A stretch of 64,000 nt of DNA from Pigmentiphaga daeguensis (GCF_039523035.1 NZ_BAAAEN010000028.1:1-64000), one strand, 5' to 3'. Shown: positions 36,711 to 45,600, counted from the stretch's first letter. The notes: a model not told the origin generated them from the sequence alone. Program-made: numbers and translations.

Positions 36711-37923
36711 CGGGAACGCGCTTTCCGGGCTTGGCGCGGGGTCCTATGTCCGCCAGCCCGGCCCCCCACGCGGCCAGCATGTTCTGCGCAACATCGCGAA
36801 AACCCGGGTAACGCGCGGCATGACCAGCTATCATCGGCGCGATCTTGTGCACGGCTTGCGTGATCCGTTCGCGCGCCTCGTCCATGTCCGCCTTGCTCAG
36901 GCCCAGCCGCGTGGCCCCGTAGATCGCAAGCATGCTGCCCGACGCCCACACGCGCTTGCCTTGCACGGGCAGCGCGGGCAGGTTCGTCGCAAACCTCGGA
37001 TAGACGGTGCTGCTCAGGACGTCGTAGACCGGCGCCAGCCGGACGTCGTCGACGTCGGTATAGACCAGCGCGAAGTTTTTCAGATGCGCATCGGCATTGC
37101 GAACGGCGTAGTTCAGCAATATCAACGCATAGAGGCGGCGTGCCGCCTCCTTGAATGCCGCGCGCGGCACGTAGGCGCGGGTGAGCTTGGCCAGGTCCTC
37201 CAGCGTCCCCTTGTATTTATTGACGGCGTCATTGGGCTTGAGCGCGCAGTAGTCCTCGACCGCAAGCATCCGGCCGTCGGCGGTACGGTCGAAGCGTCGT
37301 ACCGCCAGTACCTGCCCGTCGTCGGACAGCCTGGTCTCGGGTACCTCGAGACCGGCCTCTCGGGCGACCTCGAGGCAAAGGAACTCGTTGATCGCCAGTC
37401 CCGGCAGATCATCGAAACCCGTCTTCAGGATGAACTCGTCCGTCCAGACCGTCGCCCTATCCTCGGGCCGCACGAGCGCCTTGGGCATGACGCCGGACAC
37501 CCCTTCCGCCACCCCGCCCTCCAGCAGCCGCAGCAGGTTTTCCCGCGAATTGGCCGACGCGAGCAGTCCGGCCATGTCGGCCTTGCTGGAGGCCGCAGCG
37601 AGCGTGGCGCCTCGCGGCACCACCTGGACGCGTCCGATCGTGTTGGCGCCCGTCAGCGCAAGCAGGCCGAAATCGCTGACGTCAGCATGCGGGCCCAGGC
37701 GGCGAATCATCAGGTCTTTCTTGAAGCCCTCCGGCAGATTCATCTGGAAGAAGGGGTGCAGCGTTTTCCAGTCGTACGATGCCGCCCGCACCGGCATGAG
37801 CAGCGAAACGAAGCGATCCGGCGGCGTATCGGGCAAATAGCTGAAGACATACCTGGCCGCTTCCTCGGCAAGCGTCCCCACCAGCTCGCCGCTCACATGG
37901 ACATCGAGCGTCGCGCGGCTCAT
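36697..37923 (-). CDS. hipA: HipA-family serine/threonine kinase toxin
   Basis: A 408-aa HipA-type kinase. It has an N-terminal subdomain (about 1-110), the Gly-rich loop GVSGVMPKAL (141-150; the more usual form is SGxQxK), the ATP lysine in FILKTG (K167), the catalytic loop RNADAHLKN (275-283) and the metal Asp in APVYDVLSS (D301). E. coli HipA phosphorylates glutamyl-tRNA synthetase and causes growth arrest and persistence; the target here is unknown. It is coupled to hipB by a 4-bp ATGA overlap. All main kinase residues are present, so it should be active. Confidence 0.93.
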   Translation of the reverse strand: MSRATLDVHVSGELVGTLAEEAARYVFSYLPDTPPDRFVSLLMPVRAASYDWKTLHPFFQMNLPEGFKKDLMIRRLGPHADVSDFGLLALTGANTIGRVQVVPRGATLAAASSKADMAGLLASANSRENLLRLLEGGVAEGVSGVMPKALVRPEDRATVWTDEFILKTGFDDLPGLAINEFLCLEVAREAGLEVPETRLSDDGQVLAVRRFDRTADGRMLAVEDYCALKPNDAVNKYKGTLEDLAKLTRAYVPRAAFKEAARRLYALILLNYAVRNADAHLKNFALVYTDVDDVRLAPVYDVLSSTVYPRFATNLPALPVQGKRVWASGSMLAIYGATRLGLSKADMDEARERITQAVHKIAPMIAGHAARYPGFRDVAQNMLAAWGAGLADIGPRAKPGKRVPVSAA

Positions 37924-38243
37924 GGCTGGCGCTTCGTGGTTTTCGGGCCGCGCGCGGAGCGCTTGCGCACCCGCTGGCGCATGGAGGTATCGCCCGCCTC
38001 GGCAGGCTCGGCCAGAACGTCGTCGAGCGTGCGCTGATGCCCCGGCGGACGGGCGATCAACTCCAGCCCCACGGCGTCGAAAAGGCTCAGCATTTTGACT
38101 GCGCCGATTTCAGGTAACGCCCCCGTCTCGAACATGCTGATGCGGCCGCGCGCCACGCCGCTCATCTCGGCGACCTGCTGTTGAGTCAGATCGGCCGCCA
38201 TGCGGGCGCTACGGAAGGCTTCCCCCAACTCGGCAAGGTTCAT
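37920..38243 (-). CDS. hipB: HipB-like antitoxin, XRE family
   Basis: A 107-aa DNA-binding antitoxin. The helix-turn-helix spans about 6-60 (LGEAFRSARMAADLTQQQVAEM and VARGRISMFETG). A basic C-terminal tail (VRKRSARGPKTTKRQ) follows. It should bind HipA and repress the operon; repeated TGTC boxes lie upstream. ATGA overlap with hipA. This antitoxin is longer than E. coli HipB (88 aa) because of the tail. Confidence 0.92.
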   Translation of the reverse strand: MNLAELGEAFRSARMAADLTQQQVAEMSGVARGRISMFETGALPEIGAVKMLSLFDAVGLELIARPPGHQRTLDDVLAEPAEAGDTSMRQRVRKRSARGPKTTKRQP

Positions 38244-38247
38244 GTTC

Positions 38248-38306
38248 TATATCCGGGACACTATCAGCGAAAAACGCGATAATGAATCGTATATCAGACA
38301 TTATAG
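38248..38306 (-). promoter_or_regulatory. hipBA promoter and proximal operators
   Basis: On the minus strand TGCTATAAT (complement of 38300-38308) is a perfect extended -10. It is embedded in CTATAATGTCTGATATAC (38289-38306). A related box, ATAGTGTCCCGGATATA (38248-38264), lies just before the hipB start. Both share ATA-n-TGTC and GATATA, as expected for HipB autorepression. Confidence 0.6.
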
Positions 38307-38327
38307 CAACTGCAAGCCCATGCTCTT

Positions 38328-38369
38328 TATTTGAGACATTACGAGGTCAGAACAACATAATGTCTCATA
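38328..38369. promoter_or_regulatory. Distal inverted TAATGTCTCA boxes
   Basis: TGAGACATTA (38332-38341) and TAATGTCTCA (38358-38367) form a perfect 10-bp inverted repeat with a 16-bp gap. Each matches the box over the hipBA -10 (TAATGTCTGATATA). These are likely upstream HipB sites; the DNA between could loop to the promoter. Confidence 0.55.
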
Positions 38370-38402
38370 TTCATTACATAAAATCGAAGGCATTGCCCAA
38401 AA

Positions 38403-38445
38403 CAAAAACGACGTCCGCATCGCAAGATGCAGTACGTCGTTTTTG
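38403..38445. terminator. Bidirectional terminator after tRNA-Ala
   Basis: An outer stem CAAAAACGACGT / ACGTCGTTTTTG (12 bp, perfect) and an inner stem GCATC/GATGC closing on GCAA are present. A-run left and T-run right give U-tracts on both strands. It ends the leftward tRNA transcript 11 bp after the CCA. Confidence 0.88.
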
Positions 38446-38455
38446 AATGAAACCT

Positions 38456-38531
<76 letters not shown>

Positions 38532-38546
38532 ACGTGCAGACAGCAA

Positions 38547-39722
38547 CTATACCGTATTTTTTCGATACGTGCGTGGCGCCTCGAACAACAGATCCGGACC
38601 GATCTCTGGCACGCGGCGGGCGCCGCAAAGCTGCATGCCGCGCTGGAACTCCTCGCGCAGGATGTCCAGCGCACGGGCGGCACCCGCCTCGCCCGCGGCG
38701 ATCGCGCCCCACAGCGTGGCCCGCCCCACCAGCACGGCGTTCGCCCCCAGCGCCAGCGCCTTCAGGATGTCGCCGCCGCGCCGCACGCCGCCATCGACCA
38801 GCACCTCCATGCGGCCGGCGGCGGCCTGCGTCACGCCGGGCAGTGCGTCCAGCGTCGCCGCCGCGCCGTCCAGTTGCCGGCCGCCATGATTCGACACGAC
38901 CACGGCATCGCAGCCCATCCGCGCCAGCCTGTCGGCGTCGTCCGGGCGCAGCACGCCCTTCACGATCAGCTTGCGCGGCCACTGGTCGCGCAGGGCCTCC
39001 AGGCGCGCCCAGTCGAACGAGGGATCGTAGCTGCGGCCCACCGACGAGGCCAGGCGCGTGGCGTCGGCGCCGGGCGCTTCCAGGCCCTTCAGGCTTTCCA
39101 TCACGGGCAGGCCGCGGCACAGCATGTCCAGCGCCCAGACCGGCCGGCTGGCGAAGTCGCGCAGGTTGCGCGCGGTGTAGTGGAAGGGGAAGGACAGGCC
39201 GTTGCGGGAGTCGCGCTCGCGCTTGCCGCCCACGGGCAGGTCGACGGTGATCATCAGGCCTTCGTAGTCCGCCGCCCGCGCGCGGGCGATCAGCGACTCC
39301 AGCAACGGCCGGTGGCGCAGGATGTAGGCCTGGAACCACAGACGTCCCGGCGCGGCATCGGCGATCTGCTCGATCGAGGCGGTGGCCGAGGTCGACAGCG
39401 TATAGGGCACGCCCGCCCGGGCGGCGGCGCGGGCGATGGCGATGTCGCCGCCGCGGCGGCCGAACCCCACCGCGCCGGTAGGTGCGACGGCCAGCGGCAG
39501 GCTGGACGGGGCGCCCAGTACCCGCGCGCTGGTGTCTACCGCCGAGACGTCGACCAGCGCGCGTGGCGCCAGCCGTACGCGCCGGAAGGCCGCGCAATTG
39601 TCGGCCAGCGTCAGTTCGTCTTCGGCGCCACCGTCGAAGAAATCGAAAATGGCGCGGGGCAGGCGGCGCCGCGACGCGCGGCGCAGGTCTTCGATACTGC
39701 AGGCACGTGGCAGTCCGGTCAT
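38547..39722 (-). CDS. FMN-dependent alpha-hydroxy acid dehydrogenase
   Basis: A 391-aa TIM-barrel flavoenzyme of the lactate/mandelate dehydrogenase and glycolate oxidase family, oxidising a 2-hydroxy acid to the 2-oxo acid. Motifs: FDFFDGGAEDELTL at the N-terminus, LAVAPTGAVGF, LWFQAYIL, LMITVDLPVGGKRERD, LIVKGVL, and the catalytic block VVVSNHGGRQLDG followed by VDGGVRRGGDILKALALGA. It resembles MdlB-like proteins, but the substrate is not certain. It is downstream of a Bug gene in the same operon, so the acid is probably imported by that receptor's system. Confidence 0.9.
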   Translation of the reverse strand: MTGLPRACSIEDLRRASRRRLPRAIFDFFDGGAEDELTLADNCAAFRRVRLAPRALVDVSAVDTSARVLGAPSSLPLAVAPTGAVGFGRRGGDIAIARAAARAGVPYTLSTSATASIEQIADAAPGRLWFQAYILRHRPLLESLIARARAADYEGLMITVDLPVGGKRERDSRNGLSFPFHYTARNLRDFASRPVWALDMLCRGLPVMESLKGLEAPGADATRLASSVGRSYDPSFDWARLEALRDQWPRKLIVKGVLRPDDADRLARMGCDAVVVSNHGGRQLDGAAATLDALPGVTQAAAGRMEVLVDGGVRRGGDILKALALGANAVLVGRATLWGAIAAGEAGAARALDILREEFQRGMQLCGARRVPEIGPDLLFEAPRTYRKNTV

Positions 39723-39732
39723 GGCCTCGCGC

Positions 39733-40701
39733 CTATTCCGCCGTGATGCCGGCGGCCTTGATCACCTCGGCCCAGCGCTTCTGGTCCTGGACCAGGAACT
39801 TGCCGAACGCCTCGGGCGTATCGCCGATGACCTCCGCCCCCAGTTCCTTCAGGCGCTTCTGCACGTCGGGCTGCCGCAGCGCGTCGACCATGGACTGGTT
39901 CAGCTTCCGCACCACCGGCTGCGGCGTGCCGGCCGGCGCCAGCAATCCCACCCACGGCGCCGTGTCCTGGAAGTCGGGGAAGCCGACGTCGGCCATCGTG
40001 GGCACGCCGGGAAACTCGGCGCCGGCCTGCGGCGTCCCCACCGCCAGCACTTTCAGGCGCTTCTCCTGGACGTTGGCGGCCACGCCTATGATGGGATAGA
40101 ACATGAACGAGACGCGCCCCGCGATGACCTCGGTCAGCGCCGGGCCGTTGCCGCGGAACGGCACGTGGATCATGCGCGCCTTGGCCATGGTCGACAGCAT
40201 GGCGCCCGCCAGGTGGGCCGACCCGCCGTTGCCCGCGGAACCATAGCTGATGGTGTCCGGCTTGGCGCGCGCCTGCTCGATCAACTGCTTCATGGACTGG
40301 ATGGGCGACTGGTAGGCGGTGACCGCGACCATGGGCAGCGACGCCGCGTTGGAAACCGGCGCGAAGTCCTTCAGCGGGTCGTAGCCGGCCTTGGCGCCCA
40401 GCAGGAGCCAGTTGACGTTGTGCGACAGCGAGGCGAACAGCACGGTGTATCCGTCCGCCCCGGCCGCCGCCACCTCGCGCGTGGCGATCAGCGAGTTGGC
40501 GCCCGCCTTGTTTTCCACCACCACGGGGTGCCCCAGCGAACGCGTCATTTCCTGCGCCAGCACCCGGGCGATCACGTCGGTGGGCCCGCCGGCCGCGAAG
40601 CCGACGATCATGCGTATGGGCCGGTCCGGATAGGCGCCGGCGGCCGATCCCGCGGCGGCGGCCAGCGTGGCGGCCAGCAACAGTGTCGATGTCTTTTTCA
40701 T
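39733..40701 (-). CDS. Bug-type TTT periplasmic substrate-binding protein
   Basis: A 322-aa receptor: signal peptide MKKTSTLLLAATLAAAAGSA, then YPDRPIRMIVGFAAGGPTD, VVVENKAGANSLIATREV, YGSAGNGGSAHLAGAML and VPFRGNGPALTEVIAG. GAGGAGG precedes ATG 40701. It is placed 10 bp before the alpha-hydroxy acid dehydrogenase gene, and 28 bp after the stop of a truncated reading frame (40730-40816). The operon therefore originally had at least one more gene in front. Confidence 0.94.
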   Translation of the reverse strand: MKKTSTLLLAATLAAAAGSAAGAYPDRPIRMIVGFAAGGPTDVIARVLAQEMTRSLGHPVVVENKAGANSLIATREVAAAGADGYTVLFASLSHNVNWLLLGAKAGYDPLKDFAPVSNAASLPMVAVTAYQSPIQSMKQLIEQARAKPDTISYGSAGNGGSAHLAGAMLSTMAKARMIHVPFRGNGPALTEVIAGRVSFMFYPIIGVAANVQEKRLKVLAVGTPQAGAEFPGVPTMADVGFPDFQDTAPWVGLLAPAGTPQPVVRKLNQSMVDALRQPDVQKRLKELGAEVIGDTPEAFGKFLVQDQKRWAEVIKAAGITAE

Positions 40702-40729
40702 TGGGGTCTCCTCCTCGTGGTCTCCAGCG

Positions 40730-40816
40730 TCATGCCGCCGCAACGAAATACCGGTCGGCCATGACCTGGCAGCGCTTGATCAGGCGGGGCTCGTCCGGGC
40801 CATAGTCGGCCACGGC
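40730..40816 (-). pseudogene. C-terminal remnant of an unidentified gene
   Basis: The last 28 codons of a protein-like frame, AVADYGPDEPRLIKRC then QVMADRYFVAAA, end in TGA 28 bp before the Bug start. The composition (Asp, Glu, Ile, Lys, Tyr, Phe) is that of a real protein. Upstream of about 40820 the same frame turns into Cys/Arg/Pro-rich antisense of the phospholipase D gene, so the rest of the gene has been deleted. The family was not recognised. Confidence 0.55.
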
Positions 40817-40821
40817 ATTGT

Positions 40822-41823
40822 GTCGTGGGCGGCCGCAACATCGGCGACGAATACTTCGGCGCGACCGATGGCGTGCTGTTCGCCGACCTCGACGTGCTGG
40901 CCGTGGGCGGCATCGTGAACGAGGTCTCGGCGGACTTCGACCGCTACTGGGCCAGCGTCTCGGCCTATCCGGTCGCCCAGTTGCTTGCTCCCGTCCCGGC
41001 CGCCAGGCTGGACGATCTGGCGACCGATTCGGCCTCGATCGAGGCCAGCCCGGCCGCGGCCGCCTATGTGCGGGCCATGCGCGAGCAACCCTTCGTGCGC
41101 GACCTGCTGGCGGGCACGCTGCCGCTGACCTGGGCCCCCGCGCGCATGGTCAGCGACGACCCGGCCAAGGCGCAGGGCCAGGCCACGCCCGATGGACTGC
41201 TGGCCCATCAACTGGCCGCCATCATCGGCACGCCGGAAAAGGAACTGGACCTGGTGTCGCCCTACTTCGTGCCGGGCGCCCAGGGGACCGAAGCTTTCGC
41301 GGCCATGGCGCGACAGGGGGTGAAGCTGCGGGTGCTGACCAATGCGCTGGAGGCCACCGATGTGCCTGTCGTGCATTCGGGCTATGCCCGGCGGCGCAAG
41401 GACCTGCTGGAGGCGGGCGTGCGCCTGTATGAAATGCGCAGCAACTCGCACCACAGCGGCAGGCCCGAAGGCAAGCCGCTGTTCGGCAGTTCGGGCTCCA
41501 GCCTGCACGCCAAGACCTTCGGCGTGGACCGTACCCGGGCTTTCATCGGATCCTTCAATTTCGATCCGCGCTCGGCCAACCTGAACACGGAGCTGGGTTT
41601 CGTCATCGACAGCCCCGAGCTCGCCAGCCGGATTTCCGAGGCATTCGACACCACCATACCGGACAGTGCCTACGAGGTCGGCCTGGCGCCGGAAGGCGGC
41701 CTGTACTGGCTCGAGCGCCGGGACGGCCGCACCATCCGGCACGACACCGAACCCGGCACCGGCCTGCTCAAGCGGCTGGCGATCCGGCTGATGTCATGGC
41801 TGCCCATCGAACCCCTGCTGTGA
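40822..41823 (+). pseudogene. Phospholipase D/cardiolipin synthase-like, 5'-truncated
   Basis: About 333 codons of a PLD-superfamily protein starting abruptly at VGGRNIGDEYF, the segment that normally follows the first HKD catalytic motif. That motif and everything before it (roughly the first third of a typical 500-aa member) are missing. The second half is intact: LVSPYFVPG, HAKTFGVDRTRAFIGSFNF with the HxK(x)4D residues, then DPRSANLNTELGFVI, and the usual LPIEPLL end. Two HKD motifs are needed for one active site, so this is probably dead. A GTG at 40825 could start translation, but no ribosome site is present. Confidence 0.8.
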
Positions 41824-41841
41824 CGCGGGCCGGTCCCGCCG

Positions 41842-42390
41842 TCAATGCCCGGTGCCGTCGGAATTGCGGCTGGCCTCGAACAGGAACCACGTGCGCCGCT
41901 CGGCCTCGTCTATCCAGTTCTCGATCAGGCTGGCGGTGGCGATGTCGCGATGGGTGTCGCAGATCTCGTGCGCCTCGCGCAGGTGGCTGGCCAGGGTCTT
42001 GTTGTCCTCGCGCAGCTCGGCGAGCATGTCCAGCGGCTGGACGTAGTCCGCGTCGTTGTCCAGGATGCGCTGCAGCTTGGCGATATGGCCGATGGACTTG
42101 ATGGTGGGCCCGCCTATCTTGCGCACGCGTTCGGCGATGACGTCGGTCATGGCGAAGATCTCGACGCCTTGCTCGTCCAGCAATACGTGGTAGTCGCGGA
42201 AGTGCGGACCGCTCATGTGCCAGTGGAAATTCTTGGTCTTCAGGTACAGGGCGAAGACGTCGGCCAGGATACCGTTGAGCACGCCGCTGAGTTCGCGCGT
42301 CGCTTCCGCGCCCAGGTCGGTGGGGGTGGCCAGCGGGGCCGCGCGGCGCTTCTTCAACTTGCCTTGACGTTCGGTGTCCATTCGCTTCAT
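41842..42390 (-). CDS. Dps-family ferritin (second paralogue)
   Basis: A 182-aa Dps-like protein with a basic N-terminus (MKRMDTERQGKLKKRRAA) that may bind DNA. The ferroxidase ligands are complete: TKNFHWHMSGPHF (His), YHVLLDEQ (His and Asp) and TDVIAERV (Asp, Glu). It has more sequence resemblance to Dps proteins of the DNA-protection/starvation class than to the 27790 paralogue. The convergent neighbour is the truncated PLD gene. No OxyR site was recognised upstream. Confidence 0.93.
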   Translation of the reverse strand: MKRMDTERQGKLKKRRAAPLATPTDLGAEATRELSGVLNGILADVFALYLKTKNFHWHMSGPHFRDYHVLLDEQGVEIFAMTDVIAERVRKIGGPTIKSIGHIAKLQRILDNDADYVQPLDMLAELREDNKTLASHLREAHEICDTHRDIATASLIENWIDEAERRTWFLFEASRNSDGTGH

Positions 42391-42518
42391 GGCATGCTCC
42401 AGGGGAGAGGTGAGGCGGGGCGCGGGGGCGCAGGCCGCGATGGCCGTACCCGCCGTCCGATTATGAAAGGAATGGGACGCCAGATCAACCGAGCGCCCGA
42501 CTAATGGTAAACCCGTAG

Positions 42519-42534
42519 CCCATCCATGAATGGG
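42519..42534. promoter_or_regulatory. 16-bp near-perfect palindrome upstream of an MFS gene
   Basis: CCCATCCATGAATGGG is a palindrome with one mismatched pair, flanked by GTAG on the left and TGTAGACTAG on the right. It lies about 78 bp before the MFS start, in the spacer divergent from dps. A TetR- or MarR-sized operator is likely; no regulator gene is adjacent. Confidence 0.5.
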
Positions 42535-42611
42535 TGTAGACTAGTGCGCTCTCGTATTCCGGCCGGCGGCAAGGACTGCACCGCCCGCCGCCCCATCCTG
42601 AGCCCTGCCGC

Positions 42612-43841
42612 TTGAACTCCGACTCCCCTTCGCTTCCGGCATCGACGCGCTCGCTCTGGAAAGCCCGCGCGCTCGTGACGATCTCGCTCATGACCGGCGT
42701 CATGGGCAGCAGCGTTCCCACGCCGCTCTATCCGCTCTACCAGGCGCAACTGCACCTGCCCTCGTTCACCACCACGGCGATCTTCTTCGCCTATGTGGTC
42801 GGCGTGCTGAGCGCGCTGCTCGTCGGCGGCCGCCTGGCCGACAGGGTCGCGGACCGCCGCCGGCTGCTGCTGCCCGCGCTGGCCATGGTGGCGACCGGCG
42901 CGATCCTGCTGGCCCTCGCCCATAACCTGGGCATGCTGCTGGCAGGCCGCCTGCTGGCGGGCCTGGGCACCGGCACGCTGACCGGCGCGGCCAACGCCGC
43001 GCTGCTCGATCTGGAACCGCCGCAGCACAAGCAGCGCGCCGCGCTGTTCGGCACGGCGGCCTTCACGCTGGGTTCCATCCTCGGGCCGATCCTGAGCGGC
43101 GTGGCCCTGCAAGCGGGGCTCTACCCCACCGTCCTCCCTTTCCTGGTCATCGTCTCGATCGCCCTCGCCGTCGGTCATGGGCTGTGGCGCCTGCCGCTGC
43201 GCCGGACCGCCCCGCCGGCTCCGGCGCAGCATTCGCCGCAGGCCGTGCATGCGTCCGCCCGCGCCCTGCCCGCCCGGCGCGTCACCCAGTTGATGCTGCT
43301 CTGCTGCATCACGCTGTCCATCGTCTGGGGGGTCGGCTCGTCGCTGATGGCGATGGGACCGTCGCTGGGCGAGAAACTGCTGGGCATCCACGACTATGCG
43401 CTCAGCGGCTATGCCAGCTCGCTGCTGGCGGCCTGCGCCGGCACGGCGCAATTCCTCAGCCAGCGGACGTCCAGCACGTCCGCCTTCCGCTACGGCAACG
43501 TGGTATTTGCCAGCGGACTGGCCTGCGCCGTCGCCTCGCTGCTGGCCACCCAGGCGTGGCTGATGGGCCTGGCGGTCCTGGTCACCGGCCTGGGGTTCGG
43601 CGCGGCGTTCATCGGCGCCGCGGGCATCGTCAACCAGATCGCACCGCCCCAGCGGCGCGGCCTCATGGTCTCGCTGTTCTACATCGCGGGCTACATCGGC
43701 AACGCATGGCCCATGCTGCTGGGCTTCATCACCGACCACGCCGGTCCCATGACCGCCGCGATGACGCTGCTCCTTACCGCCATCGCCGCATCGGCGGGTT
43801 TCGTGATCCTGTCCCGCCGGCTGCTGCCTGTCCGCTCCTGA
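42612..43841 (+). CDS. MFS transporter
   Basis: A 409-aa major facilitator with 12 predicted helices. The loop between helices 2 and 3 is GGRLADRVADRRR, and GRLLAGLGTGTLTGAANAALLD lies in helices 4-5, the drug/sugar-exporter type. The substrate is unknown. The assigned TTG start (42612) has no convincing ribosome site; the next in-frame ATG, about 25 codons later, lies inside the first helix, so the TTG, or a nearby GTG, is more likely. A single gene, with a palindromic operator upstream. Confidence 0.82.
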   Translation: MNSDSPSLPASTRSLWKARALVTISLMTGVMGSSVPTPLYPLYQAQLHLPSFTTTAIFFAYVVGVLSALLVGGRLADRVADRRRLLLPALAMVATGAILLALAHNLGMLLAGRLLAGLGTGTLTGAANAALLDLEPPQHKQRAALFGTAAFTLGSILGPILSGVALQAGLYPTVLPFLVIVSIALAVGHGLWRLPLRRTAPPAPAQHSPQAVHASARALPARRVTQLMLLCCITLSIVWGVGSSLMAMGPSLGEKLLGIHDYALSGYASSLLAACAGTAQFLSQRTSSTSAFRYGNVVFASGLACAVASLLATQAWLMGLAVLVTGLGFGAAFIGAAGIVNQIAPPQRRGLMVSLFYIAGYIGNAWPMLLGFITDHAGPMTAAMTLLLTAIAASAGFVILSRRLLPVRS

Positions 43842-43856
43842 CAAACGCGCGGTCCG

Positions 43857-43901
43857 CTGTCCCAAGTTACCCACCCCCGGTGTGGACAACTTTGGGGACA
43901 G
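43857..43901. repeat. Imperfect inverted repeat between MFS gene and opgD
   Basis: CTGTCCCAAGTT (43857-43868) faces AACTTTGGGGACAG (43888-43901), with CACC/GGTG inside. It lies 16 bp past the MFS stop, so it may end that transcript or act in opgD control. A following A7-CC-T6 run (43916-43930) is also noticeable. Confidence 0.45.
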
Positions 43902-43996
43902 CCGTGGGACTACACAAAAAAACCTTTTTTCACCAACGACTTACCCGACGTGATGAAAAATTGGGCACGCTGATGAAACCGGATGGCTCTCCCTCC

Positions 43997-45595
43997 ATGA
44001 CCGACCGACGTACCTTTCTCGTTACCGCCGGCGCCCTGGCCATGGCCGCCATGGGCTACGCGCCGGCGGGCGCGGCGGCGCCGCTCAGGCTGGGCGCACG
44101 CGCGCCTTTCTCGTTCGACCACCTTGTGCGCCAAGCGCGCGAGGCCGCCACACGCCCGTTCCAGGCCACGCCCATGCCGAACTGGCCCATCCTGGAACGC
44201 CTGGACTATGCCGCCGTGGGAGAAATACGCTTCAAGCCGGACCATGCCCTGTTCGCCGACGGCCCGGGCCGGTTTCCGGTCACCTTCTTCCACCTGGGCC
44301 GGTTCTCGCCCACGCCGGTGCGCATGTACGTCCTGGACGGAGACGGGGCCGGCCAGGCGCGCGAGATCCTGTACGACGAAAGCTATTTCGACATGCCCGC
44401 CGACAGCCCCGCCCACGCGCTGCCCCCCGGCATCGGCTTCGCCGGCTTCCGCTTCCAGGAAAGCCGCGTGGCCGGCCCGGCCGCGCCGGACTGGCGCACG
44501 AACGACTGGGTCGCGTTCCTGAGCGCCTCTTACTTCCGCGCGATCGGCGAACTCTATCAATACGGCCTGTCGGCGCGCGGCATCGCGATCGATATCGCCG
44601 TCCCCGACCGCGCCGAGGAATTCCCCGCATTCACGCACATCTATTTCGTCCCGCCGGCGGCCGGCAGCGATACCGTCACGGTCTACGCCCGCCTGGACGG
44701 TCCCAGCATCACGGGCGCCTTCCGCTTCGACATGACGCGCGGCAAGGCGGTGCTGATGGACATCGACGCGGCCCTGTTCCTGCGCGGGGACGTCGCGCGC
44801 CTGGGAATCGCCCCGCTGACGTCCATGTACTGGTTCTCGGAAGTCTCCAAGCCCACCGCCATCGACTGGCGGCCCGAGGTGCACGACTCCGACGGGCTGG
44901 CGATGTGGACCCGCGGCGGCGAGTACATCTGGCGGCCCCTGAACAATCCGCCGCGCATCATGGCCTCGGCGTTCGGCGACGATAATCCGCGCGGCTTCGG
45001 CCTGCTCCAGCGAGACCGGAACTTCGACCACTACCTGGACGGCGTCCACTACGAGCGCCGCCCCTCGCTATGGGTGGAACCGCTGGGGGACTGGGGCCCG
45101 GGCGCCGTGCACCTGGTGGAGATCCCCACCGATGACGAGATCCACGACAACATCGTCGCGATGTGGGTCCCGGCCTCCCCGGCCAGAAAAGGCGACGAGC
45201 ACCGGCTGAAGTACCGCCTGCACTGGACCGACCGCGAGCCCTACCCGCCGGCCACCGCGCGCTGCGTCGCCACGCGCCTGGGCAACGGCGGACAGCCGGG
45301 CCAGCCTCGGCCGCAGGGCGTGCGCAAGTTCATGGTGGAATTCCTGGGTGGCCCGCTGGCCGGCCTGCCCTACGGCGTCGCGCCCGAAGCCGTGCTGTGG
45401 GCGTCGCGCGGCAGCTTTTCCTACGTATACGTCGAGGCGGTGCCCGACGACATCCCCGGCCACTGGCGCGCCCAGTTCGACCTGACGGTGGACGGCACCG
45501 ACCCCGTGGAGATGCGCCTCTACCTGAAGAGCGGCGAACTGACGCTGTCGGAGACGTGGCTGTACCAATACCATCCGCCGGGCGGCGGCGCCTGA
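43997..45595 (+). CDS. opgD: Glucan biosynthesis protein D
   Basis: A 532-aa periplasmic protein of the OpgG/OpgD family that shapes osmoregulated periplasmic glucans. A Tat-type signal (MTDRRTFLVTAGALAMAAMG) is present, as in E. coli OpgD. Conserved blocks: ASYFRAIGELYQYGLSARG, SITGAFRF, LGIAPLTSMYWF, HDSDGLAMW, GEYIWRPLNNP, NPRGFGLLQRDRNFDHY, RPSLWVEP and the C-terminal SETWLYQYHPP. ATG 43997 gives the cleanest Tat signal; ATG 43973 is also possible. No opgH or opgG is adjacent. Confidence 0.93.
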   Translation: MTDRRTFLVTAGALAMAAMGYAPAGAAAPLRLGARAPFSFDHLVRQAREAATRPFQATPMPNWPILERLDYAAVGEIRFKPDHALFADGPGRFPVTFFHLGRFSPTPVRMYVLDGDGAGQAREILYDESYFDMPADSPAHALPPGIGFAGFRFQESRVAGPAAPDWRTNDWVAFLSASYFRAIGELYQYGLSARGIAIDIAVPDRAEEFPAFTHIYFVPPAAGSDTVTVYARLDGPSITGAFRFDMTRGKAVLMDIDAALFLRGDVARLGIAPLTSMYWFSEVSKPTAIDWRPEVHDSDGLAMWTRGGEYIWRPLNNPPRIMASAFGDDNPRGFGLLQRDRNFDHYLDGVHYERRPSLWVEPLGDWGPGAVHLVEIPTDDEIHDNIVAMWVPASPARKGDEHRLKYRLHWTDREPYPPATARCVATRLGNGGQPGQPRPQGVRKFMVEFLGGPLAGLPYGVAPEAVLWASRGSFSYVYVEAVPDDIPGHWRAQFDLTVDGTDPVEMRLYLKSGELTLSETWLYQYHPPGGGA

Positions 45596-45600
45596 TCGCG

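Noticed and set aside
43857..43901. DnaA-box cluster or origin near GTGTGGACAAC
   Set aside because: Only one weak resemblance and no AT-rich unwinding region or origin-type genes; an inverted repeat explains it.
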